Below the pieces are notes generated by a model, which was given only the letters and a program-made list of their open reading frames with translations, did not search any database and had not been told where the DNA came from. Below, in pieces: positions 1 to 5,964 of a DNA stretch of 11,051 nt (within the stretch, counting starts at the first letter, position 1; the number at the start of each line of letters is the position of its first letter). The DNA comes from an uncultured Clostridia bacterium (GTDB lineage Bacteria > Bacillota > Clostridia > Christensenellales > Aristaeellaceae). The DNA lies in NCBI GenBank assembly GCA_946409855.1, contig CAMJXZ010000080.1:1-11051 (forward strand). Direction: 5' to 3'. A program made the position numbers and the translations under genes.

Positions 1-834
1 GCCGACGGTGTTGATCAGCCTGGCGCCTTTCTTCAGCAGCACGTAGTCGTTGCGCATCATGTCCGCGATCAGCGGCCGCTGCACCTTGACGACGACCCTG
101 GTGCCGTCCTTGAGCACGGCGTAGTGCACCTGGCCGATGGAGGCGGAGCCCAGCGGCTCATCCCGGAACTCGCTGAAAATCTCGTCGATCTTCCTGCCGG
201 TTTCCTGTTCGATGACGGCGCGAGCCACTTCCGGGTCCAGCTTCTTGACGTTCTGGCGGAGCTTTTCCAGTTCCTTGCAGTAGGCCTCGGGCAGCAGGTC
301 CACGCGGCTGGACATGATCTGGCCGATCTTGACGTAAGTCGGGCCCAGGTCCTCCAGGGTGGTGCGGAGCTCTTCGGGGGTAAAGCCGTTGGCGTAGAAA
401 TTATGCGCGGAAAAGACGCCCAGGATTTCCGCGGCGCGGCGCTTTTCCTTCTGCTCCTTCTCCTCAATTTCCCGGGCCAGCAGCCGCCTGAGCTTTTCGC
501 CCAGCTGCTGCTGGGTATGCATGAACTTTTCTTTCCGTTCCTGCAGCTCCCGGTGCAGCGCGCTGTTGTTCACGCCATCCGGATGCGCCCCTGGCGCGCG
601 GGGCAATCCCCGCTTCCTCCTGCCCTGCTTCTTTTCCTCGTTCCGGGGGCCGGGTTTGAGGACGGGCTTCCCGGCGGGTTCTTCCGCTTCCTCTTCCTGC
701 CCGGCGGCTTCCGCGGCTTCCCGCACGGGTTCCGCTTCCGGCTGTTCCGTTTCCTGATCCGCGATTTCCTCAGCCGGCAGGTTTTCGACGGGCTCCGTCT
801 GCTTCACGGCGTCTGATCTCATATTCCGTGCCAT
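1..834 (-). CDS. UbiB/AarF (ABC1) family atypical kinase, N-terminal 278 codons; the gene runs off the left edge
   Basis: This is the 5' part of a UbiB/AarF/ABC1 protein kinase-like protein, a family of atypical ATP-binding kinases linked in bacteria to quinone or lipid metabolism at the membrane. Residues 1-130 are a charged, low-complexity and predicted coiled-coil extension, first acidic (Glu/Ala/Pro) and then basic. The family core starts near residue 137. It contains the KxGQ motif (K169-IGQ) followed by SSRVDLLP, the ASIGQVH loop at 231-237 standing in for a glycine-rich loop, and the presumed nucleotide-binding lysine in VVVKVQRP (K250). The kinase catalytic lobe and any C-terminal membrane helices lie beyond base 1. 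The ATG is preceded by AGGAGG at 843-848 with an 8-nt spacer. This site overlaps the stop codon of the DUF308 gene, 13 nt upstream, so the two genes are probably translationally coupled. The family call is firm; the substrate is unknown. Confidence 0.9.
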   Translation of the reverse strand, partial: MARNMRSDAVKQTEPVENLPAEEIADQETEQPEAEPVREAAEAAGQEEEAEEPAGKPVLKPGPRNEEKKQGRRKRGLPRAPGAHPDGVNNSALHRELQERKEKFMHTQQQLGEKLRRLLAREIEEKEQKEKRRAAEILGVFSAHNFYANGFTPEELRTTLEDLGPTYVKIGQIMSSRVDLLPEAYCKELEKLRQNVKKLDPEVARAVIEQETGRKIDEIFSEFRDEPLGSASIGQVHYAVLKDGTRVVVKVQRPLIADMMRNDYVLLKKGARLINTVG

Positions 835-847
835 CTTCTTATCCTCC

Positions 848-1399
848 TCATTCCGCTTTGATCGGCCAGATCAGGACCAGCCGCAGGATCGACGCGCTGG
901 CGTCGATCAGCAGCGCCGTGCCGATCACCCGGAGCAGCGGATGATCCATGGTCCAGGTGACGCCCAGGTAGACTACCACGGCCCCGACGACGACCAGACA
1001 TACGGCCGCCGCCGCCAGGATCCACCAGCCCTGACGGCCGGAAGGACGGATGTACATCATCGCGTTGTAGAACTGCTCGCTGCCCTGGATCACCAGCAGA
1101 ACGCCGAAAAACCAGCCGAGGATTCTGGGAATATACTCTTCATACACCAGTACGGACAGACCGATCAGCGCGGCAATCAGCGCGACGGTCAGAAAAACAG
1201 TATTGATCAGCACCTTTTTGCTGTTCATATAGTCCAGCACCATGACGATCGCCGCCAGCAGCAGCGCGTACCCCAGCGCGGATACCAGCGTGCCCGTATA
1301 GGATTTCGGACAGATCACCATGATCAGGCCGACAGCCATCAGGATGATCGACATAATGATGGATGTACGCTTGAGTTTATTCAGTTCCTGAAAAAGCAT
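848..1399 (-). CDS. DUF308/HdeD-like six-helix membrane protein
   Basis: A 183-residue, very hydrophobic protein with six predicted transmembrane helices at about 12-31, 34-58, 62-86, 91-113, 124-146 and 155-178, arranged as three helical pairs. The size, the helix number and the short Gly/Pro turns (for example MVICPKSYTG at 27-36) match the DUF308/HdeD family. In enterobacteria HdeD is linked to acid resistance, but most Gram-positive members have no assigned function. The ATG at 1399 follows a purine-rich AGGGGGG site. The stop TGA at 848-850 lies in the ribosome-binding site of the downstream UbiB gene, so the pair looks like a small operon. The neighbour suggests a membrane or envelope role, but no substrate can be read from the sequence. 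The family assignment comes from topology and general resemblance, not from a unique motif. Confidence 0.8.
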   Translation of the reverse strand: MLFQELNKLKRTSIIMSIILMAVGLIMVICPKSYTGTLVSALGYALLLAAIVMVLDYMNSKKVLINTVFLTVALIAALIGLSVLVYEEYIPRILGWFFGVLLVIQGSEQFYNAMMYIRPSGRQGWWILAAAAVCLVVVGAVVVYLGVTWTMDHPLLRVIGTALLIDASASILRLVLIWPIKAE

Positions 1400-1431
1400 A
1401 TCTCATCCCCCCTGCCGGTTTTTGCCGGCGG

Positions 1432-1437
1432 ATCATA
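1432..1437 (-). promoter_or_regulatory. Possible -10 box upstream of the DUF308-UbiB pair
   Basis: On the minus strand this reads TATGAT, one base from the TATAAT consensus. It lies 32 nt before the DUF308 start codon. No convincing -35 hexamer sits 16-18 nt upstream, where the bases belong to the GC-rich hairpin at 1441-1494. It may be a weak promoter or chance. Confidence 0.25.
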
Positions 1438-1440
1438 GAA

Positions 1441-1494
1441 ACGCAGGCCCGGACCGCCAGTGCGAACTGCAGCTGACCGGCACCGGACCTGCGT
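1441..1494 (-). terminator. Long hairpin between mgtC and the DUF308 gene; possible weak terminator or attenuator
   Basis: Arms 1441-1452 and 1483-1494 pair over 12 positions. In the leftward RNA the single mismatch (1448 with 1487) becomes a G-U wobble, so the whole stem pairs. The 30-nt loop has further small complementarities, such as CAGT/ACTG. The stem is followed in the leftward RNA by GUUUCUAUG, which is a poor U-tract, so termination may be partial. It begins only 5 nt after the TAA of an out-of-frame reading frame described in the findings. This is the only strong structure in the 204-bp gap 1400-1603. Confidence 0.4.
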
Positions 1495-1603
1495 TCCCTT
1501 TACCCTTCTGCCATCTCATCTTCGGTTTCTCCGCTGAACTCTTCCGCGGCCTCTTCCCCGGTCAATCCGGGAAGGGCGGACCGCTTTCCGGGGGCGGGCC
1601 CCG

Positions 1604-2329
1604 TTAACCGTTGGTCGTCCGGCTGAAGGAAACGATGCTGCTGTTCTGTTCCAGGAAAGAGATGATCTCCTCCCCCTTGACGCTGGCGCTCATCTTGACC
1701 AGCATGGCGTAGGAAGTGGTGCCGTCCTTGTTGCGGGAAATGTTGTATTCCACCACCTGGGCCCGCCAGTTCTTGAGCTGTTTGGACAGCGCGCCGTGGA
1801 AGGACGAGTCGTCCTTAACCACGATCTCGATGCGGTTGTTCTGGTACTGATCGTTGATGATGGGCAGACGGTGGGTAATGAACTGGATCAGGATGATGAG
1901 CACGGTGGAGACGATCCCCAGCAGATACATTCCCGCGCCCAGCGCCAGGCCGATGCCGGTCGTAGCCCACATGCCGGCCGCCGTCGTCAGGCCCTTGATC
2001 ACGGAGCCCTGCTTGAAGATGACGCCGGCGCACAGGAAGCTGATGCCGCTGACGACCTGGGCGGCGATCCGGGCCGGGTCCGCCTCCTTGACGCCGAAGA
2101 AGTAACTGCCGTCCCCGCTGACCAGGTCGGCAAAGCCGTACTTGGAGACGATCATGATGAGCGCCGCCGAAAAGGAAACCAGCAGATGCGTGCGCACCCC
2201 CGCCTCCTTCAGCCGGTGGCTCCTCTCCAGCCCGATAAAAGCCCCGCAGACGCAGGACAGCGCGATCCGGATGATGAACTCCAGAACGTAGGAGATGGGC
2301 TCGTGCTGGTTCATCAGCTCAAACAACAT
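1604..2329 (-). CDS. mgtC: MgtC/SapB family membrane protein
   Basis: A 241-residue inner-membrane protein of the MgtC/SapB family, which is linked to growth under magnesium limitation and, in some pathogens, to survival in macrophages. The membrane domain (1-155) shows the family signatures GLERSHRLKEAGVRTH (33-48), DPARIAAQVVSGISFLCAG (84-102) and GLTTAAGMWATTGIG (113-127). The usual GIGFLGAG reads GISFLCAG here, with Ser97 and Cys100 replacing glycines. Residues 160-241 form a soluble ACT-like C-terminal domain. The ATG follows AGGAGG at 2340-2345 with a 10-nt spacer; a Met at residue 6 is a less likely start. The gene lies 37 nt after the HAD gene, so it probably shares that transcript. 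The gene symbol is a family label. Pathogenic function should not be assumed, because many environmental and commensal bacteria carry SapB-type homologues. Confidence 0.9.
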   Translation of the reverse strand: MLFELMNQHEPISYVLEFIIRIALSCVCGAFIGLERSHRLKEAGVRTHLLVSFSAALIMIVSKYGFADLVSGDGSYFFGVKEADPARIAAQVVSGISFLCAGVIFKQGSVIKGLTTAAGMWATTGIGLALGAGMYLLGIVSTVLIILIQFITHRLPIINDQYQNNRIEIVVKDDSSFHGALSKQLKNWRAQVVEYNISRNKDGTTSYAMLVKMSASVKGEEIISFLEQNSSIVSFSRTTNG

Positions 2330-2366
2330 ACGTTCACCGCCTCCTTTTTACCCGCGGACGGGCCGG

Positions 2367-2876
2367 TCAGGCCTGATCGGGGAACTCGATCCGCCTGATC
2401 TTGTCCGCGTAATCGATGATCTTCTGCACCCATTCATCGTCCTGCGCGTCCAGCTGGTACGTCCGAAACCCGTACTGCGGGCCCAGGGAACAGATCACCG
2501 TCTCGTCGTCCACGTGCAGGGAAATCCGGTAGCGGTTGGGCAGCTTCTGGGGCAGGATGATCTTGTTGTCCCGCTGCACCTCCCTGGCGTGCCGGGCGCC
2601 GTTGACAATCCCGTCAAAGCGGATGCCGTAGAAACGGAACAGCCAGTTGATATATTTCTCCGTCCGGAAGGAAGAAGTGTATACCCATACTTCATAGCCC
2701 AGCGCCTGCAGCCGGTTGATCAGCTCCGGCGTGCCCAGCCGGAGCCTTTCCTTAAAAAAACGGTTGATGGGGAAAGGAGGCTCCGGCTCCGTCTTGTGCG
2801 TTTTGGGCGATACAAACAGCACCTCGTCCAGGTCGAAGGAAACCCGCATCCGGGGCTTCTGCTCACGCTTCTTCAT
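2367..2876 (-). CDS. HAD-superfamily phosphatase-like protein with intact motifs
   Basis: A 169-residue single-domain HAD hydrolase-like protein. Motif I is SFDLDEVLF, with nucleophile D15 and acid D17. Motif II is the serine/threonine stretch YTSSF (T67 or S68 after the VWV strand). A lysine for motif III is probably K105 or K111. Motif IV is HVDDETVI, with D123 and D124 expected to bind magnesium. All catalytic elements are therefore present, and a phosphatase or nucleotidase activity is plausible, but the substrate cannot be predicted. Its start lies inside the end of the upstream ParB-HAD gene (14-nt overlap), and a GGAG sits 12 nt before the ATG, so translation is probably coupled. It aligns along its length with the C-terminal half of that upstream protein (see RFKERLRLGTPEL against YRERVRLGIPALF), which indicates a tandem duplication. 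Confidence 0.8.
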   Translation of the reverse strand: MKKREQKPRMRVSFDLDEVLFVSPKTHKTEPEPPFPINRFFKERLRLGTPELINRLQALGYEVWVYTSSFRTEKYINWLFRFYGIRFDGIVNGARHAREVQRDNKIILPQKLPNRYRISLHVDDETVICSLGPQYGFRTYQLDAQDDEWVQKIIDYADKIRRIEFPDQA

Positions 2877-3768
2877 GCCGATTCATCGCTCCGATGATAT
2901 CCATCACTTGGGTAGACCAGCCGTCCCCGCCGCCTGTCAGCGGATAATCCTCAAACACTCCCTTTTCCGTATTGGTGCGGAGTACGGACATCCGTTCAAT
3001 ATGCACCGTCTCCTGGTAGTGGTTCAGGATCATCTCCATCAGCTTCTTGCGCACCGCGTTTTTCAGGCCGTTCCTGCCCGTGCCCGTGATGACGCCGGTG
3101 ACCAGCACCTGACGGAGAAGGAACATCCTCTGGATATAGTCCGCCGAATAGAAATTCGAGGAATAGAGCCAGATGTCATAGCCCTGCGTGTTCAGGAAAT
3201 GAAACAGGGCCGGAATGCCCAGGCGGACCCGCTCCCGGTAGATATGGCTGAAGGGGAAGGGCAGCGGTTTTTCCGCCGCTTCATCCTCCCGGTCCGTAAA
3301 AACGATCTCGTCCAGGTCCAGGGAAACGCGCTTGTTGTGCTTGGCGTTTTTCAGCATTTTCTTTACGTCCATTTCCTGCGTCAGGTCCACGATCCGGACC
3401 GGCAGGCTGGACAGGCCGAGCTTCAGCGCCGCCGCCCAGCGGTGATGGCCGTTGAGGATCATGTACCCGTCCGGCCGGATCCTTTCGACGTACAGCGGGT
3501 CGTTGATATCGGTCTCCATATAGTCTTCCTTATGGGAAAACTGATTGTTCCGGCTGTATTCCTTCACATACCTGGAGATGATCTCATAGCTGGGGCCGAC
3601 GGCGGGATCGCAGAACTCGTCGTCCGGATTGGGGTGCAGTTTTTTGGGAGAAAGCCTGCGGATCACGGCGCGCCGGAGCATCCCGGCGCGGACCGGGTAA
3701 TAAACGCCCTTCAGCTTATCCAGCTCACCGTCCAGGAATTTCTGAAACTCGGTTTTACTGACAGACAT
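2863..3768 (-). CDS. ParB/sulfiredoxin-like domain fused to a HAD-like domain lacking motif IV
   Basis: A 301-residue two-domain protein, numbered from ATG 3768. The N-terminal part (about 30-135) resembles the ParB/sulfiredoxin fold: a LSPKKLHPNPDDEF segment near 39-52, and the nucleotide-handling signature MILNGHHRWAAALKLGL (GHHRW at 107-111) followed by LPVRIVDL. The C-terminal part (about 146-301) is HAD-like, with motif I SLDLDEIVF (D151, D153) and motif II YSSN (202-205). The position of the motif IV aspartates reads HIERMSVL (E258, R259), so this HAD domain is probably inactive or altered. No DNA-binding helix-turn-helix is evident, so a chromosome-partition role is unlikely. I chose ATG 3768 over an in-frame GTG at 3774 because AGGGA sits 8 nt before the ATG but only 2 nt before the GTG. 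It lies 54 nt after preA and overlaps the intact HAD gene by 14 nt. Function unknown. Confidence 0.75.
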   Translation of the reverse strand: MSVSKTEFQKFLDGELDKLKGVYYPVRAGMLRRAVIRRLSPKKLHPNPDDEFCDPAVGPSYEIISRYVKEYSRNNQFSHKEDYMETDINDPLYVERIRPDGYMILNGHHRWAAALKLGLSSLPVRIVDLTQEMDVKKMLKNAKHNKRVSLDLDEIVFTDREDEAAEKPLPFPFSHIYRERVRLGIPALFHFLNTQGYDIWLYSSNFYSADYIQRMFLLRQVLVTGVITGTGRNGLKNAVRKKLMEMILNHYQETVHIERMSVLRTNTEKGVFEDYPLTGGGDGWSTQVMDIIGAMNRHEEA

Positions 3769-3776
3769 AGGCACTT

Positions 3777-3781
3777 TCCCT
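3777..3781 (-). promoter_or_regulatory. Ribosome-binding site that decides the start of the ParB-HAD gene
   Basis: The minus strand reads AGGGA with an 8-nt spacer to ATG 3768. It is too close to the alternative GTG at 3774, so it supports the shorter, 301-residue protein. Confidence 0.6.
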
Positions 3782-3822
3782 GCTTTTCATCGTGTTGGGG
3801 GATGTGATACCGGGCAGCCGCG

Positions 3823-5352
3823 TTATTTCCCCGTCCCGGGCGCGGGCTTTTTCCGGGCCGGGATCCGCCTGGCGGAAGGAACCAGTGCCTTCTGCGGGCA
3901 GACCAGGACGCACAGGTGACAGCCCACGCACGCTTTGCCGTTCAGCACCGGGCGGCGGTTTTTGTCCAGCCGGATGGCCTGATGGCCGCCGTCCCTGCAG
4001 GAAATCTCGCAGCGCCCGCAGCCGATGCAGCGCTCCCTGATGTGATGCGGATAGACGATGGTATCCCTTTCCAGCGTTTCCGTGGTGCTGCTCAGGGTAT
4101 CCAGGCCCAGGCCCACGATCTCCCGGACGCTTGCGACGCCCTTTTCGGCCAGGTAAAGGTTCAGACCCTGCTTGAGGTCGTCGATGATCCGGAAGCCGTA
4201 CTGCATCACCGCGGTGGTGACCTGCACGGTGCCGCTGCCCAGGAGGATGAATTCCAGCGCGTCCTGCCAGGTTTCCACCCCGCCCATGCCGGAAATGTGC
4301 ATGCCAGCCAGCGCGGGGTTCTGCCCGAGCTCCGCAATAAACCGCAGCGCGATTGGTTTTACGGCGCTTCCGCTGTAGCCGCCCACGGCGCTCCTGCCGT
4401 GCACGGCCGGCGCCGAAACGTACGTATGGGGATTGACGCCCACGACGGATTTGATGGTATTGATGGCGGACAGTCCGTCCGCCCCGCCCCGTCTGGCGGC
4501 CTCGGCCGCGGGGCTCATACTGGCCACATTCGGGGTCATCTTGGCCAGGATGGGGATATGGCAGGCCTTCCGGGCCGCCGCGGTATACCGTTCCACCAGC
4601 TCCGGAATCTGGCCGATATCGCTGCCCAGGCCTTCTTCCATCATGTTCGGGCAGGAGAAATTGAGCTCCACGGCGTCCGCCCCGTTCTCCTCGCAGAGGC
4701 GGGCCAGCTCGCCCCATTCCTGCTCGTCCTTGCCCATGATGGAGGCCAGGATGAATTTGGACGGGTAATTCGCCTTCAGCCGGCGGAAGATCTCCATGTT
4801 TTCCGCCACGCTGTGGTCGGACAGCTGCTCGATGTTCTTAAAGCCGATGATGCTCCCGTCCGCGCCGGTCACGGCCGAAAAGCGGGGAGAGGCCTCCCGG
4901 ATATCCAGGGAGCAGACGGTCTTGAAGCAGATGCCGGCCCAGCCCGCCTCCAGCGCCCTGGCGCACATCTCGTAGGTGCTGGCCACCACGGAGGAGGAAA
5001 TCAGGAAGGGGTTTTCAAGCTCGATGCCGCACAGGTCGCAGCGGAGCCGCTCCTCGTCCTGCGGCAGGGACGTTTCGCAGTCCGGCTTGACCTGATAGTA
5101 CAGCCGGTTGATCAGGTCCTGAATGGGCACCTCCCCCGCCCGGACGCAGGCCCGCTCGCAGGGCGCGGGACAAACCAGACAGGGATTATGCGCGGGCACG
5201 GACTGGGCGGCCGACTGCTCGTTGCGGAACCAGATGCTCCTAAGCAGCCTGTCCACATCCAGCAGGCCGCAGGCCTCTGCACACGGGGCTTTGTCGCACA
5301 GGACGCAGCGGATCATATCCGCTCTGGCAATGCTTGGTTCGATGCCGATCAT
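3823..5352 (-). CDS. preA: PreA-type dihydropyrimidine dehydrogenase subunit with an additional N-terminal Fe-S domain
   Basis: A 509-residue iron-sulfur flavoprotein related to PreA, which reduces uracil and thymine to dihydropyrimidines or works in reverse. Domain 1 (1-100) holds two cysteine groups, C16/C19/C24/C28 and C58/C61/C65/C69, like the 4Fe-4S domain found in PreT, GltD and the N-terminus of animal DPD. Domain 2 (about 104-435) is the FMN-binding TIM barrel, starting with CDLCGIELENPF. It has NFSCPN with the presumed catalytic C234, an AKMTPN strand and GMGGVETWQDALEFILLGSGTVQV as the FMN phosphate site. Domain 3 (440-490) is a ferredoxin with two clusters, C442/C445/C448/C452 and C475/C478/C481/C485. 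E. coli PreA is about 410 residues and has domains 2 and 3 only. Here the electron-input domain is attached, but the FAD/NAD(P) module is missing. AGGAG lies 7 nt before the ATG. The upstream neighbour is a deaminase (42-nt gap), which suggests nucleobase metabolism. The substrate is inferred from family. Confidence 0.85.
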   Translation of the reverse strand: MIGIEPSIARADMIRCVLCDKAPCAEACGLLDVDRLLRSIWFRNEQSAAQSVPAHNPCLVCPAPCERACVRAGEVPIQDLINRLYYQVKPDCETSLPQDEERLRCDLCGIELENPFLISSSVVASTYEMCARALEAGWAGICFKTVCSLDIREASPRFSAVTGADGSIIGFKNIEQLSDHSVAENMEIFRRLKANYPSKFILASIMGKDEQEWGELARLCEENGADAVELNFSCPNMMEEGLGSDIGQIPELVERYTAAARKACHIPILAKMTPNVASMSPAAEAARRGGADGLSAINTIKSVVGVNPHTYVSAPAVHGRSAVGGYSGSAVKPIALRFIAELGQNPALAGMHISGMGGVETWQDALEFILLGSGTVQVTTAVMQYGFRIIDDLKQGLNLYLAEKGVASVREIVGLGLDTLSSTTETLERDTIVYPHHIRERCIGCGRCEISCRDGGHQAIRLDKNRRPVLNGKACVGCHLCVLVCPQKALVPSARRIPARKKPAPGTGK

Positions 5353-5394
5353 AAAGCCGCTCCTCTCTTCCGCCCTTCATCCGGCGGCCGACGT

Positions 5395-5964
5395 TCAATA
5401 AACCGTGTGTTCCGTTTCCAGGTAGATGTCAAACAGGGCAAGACAGGCTTCCCGGTCCAGGCAGACCAGATAATCGGAAAGCTGTTCCCGGCCGCCCATG
5501 GCGCTGTCCAGATCCGCGTCCCGGAAGCCAATCCGCTCGGTATCCAGGATCGTGCAGCCGTAGTACACCCGGTCGATCCGCGCCCAGAGGCAGGCGAACA
5601 GACACATGGGGCACGGCTCCGCGGTGGTGTACAGCACGCAGCCGCTCAGATCATGGGTGTCCAGGCGGGCGCAGGCGTCCCGGATGGCGGCGATTTCCCC
5701 ATGGAAGGTCGGGTCGCGGTCGGTCAGCACCCGGTTGTGCCCCCGGCCGACGATGACCCCGTCCCGGACGATCACCGACCCGAAGGGCCCGCCGTGCTGC
5801 CCGGTGATGCCGGCCAGCGCTTCCTCCAGGGCGGCCTGCATGAAAGGGTTTTCCGCCTGAACGGAAAGCGCGGGCGCCGGCTCGGCCCGGGCGCCGCCCA
5901 GCACAAAGCATATTGCCAGCGCCGCGGCCAGCAGCCGGCAGGCGCTGGCAATCTCCTTATTCAT
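5395..5964 (-). CDS. Guanine/cytosine-deaminase family protein with an N-terminal signal peptide
   Basis: A 189-residue zinc deaminase of the CDA/GuaD superfamily. From NPFMQAALEEAL (39-50) onward it closely follows bacterial guanine deaminase: GGPFGSVIVRDG (58-69), the zinc and proton-shuttle motif HGE (H88, E90; usually HAE), the second zinc motif PCPMC (C118, C121), WARIDRVYYG, IGFRDA and a C-terminal tail ending in Tyr, as in GuaD. GuaD normally starts at about residue 40 here. The extra N-terminus has a short basic region, a hydrophobic run (LLAAALAICFVLGG) and an ARA cleavage-like site before residue 28, which suggests export. The ATG overlaps the end of the MATE gene by 8 nt (ATGAATAA), with a GAGGA about 10 nt upstream, so coupling supports this start. 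A downstream start at Met42 would give a cytosolic enzyme. Guanine as substrate is the best guess; cytosine, tRNA-adenosine or other amines are alternatives. Confidence 0.8.
   Translation of the reverse strand: MNKEIASACRLLAAALAICFVLGGARAEPAPALSVQAENPFMQAALEEALAGITGQHGGPFGSVIVRDGVIVGRGHNRVLTDRDPTFHGEIAAIRDACARLDTHDLSGCVLYTTAEPCPMCLFACLWARIDRVYYGCTILDTERIGFRDADLDSAMGGREQLSDYLVCLDREACLALFDIYLETEHTVY

Noticed and set aside
2863..3768. Interpreting the ParB-like protein as a chromosome or plasmid partition factor
   Set aside because: There is no ParA neighbour, no helix-turn-helix domain and no visible parS-like repeat, and the remainder of the protein is a HAD-like domain.
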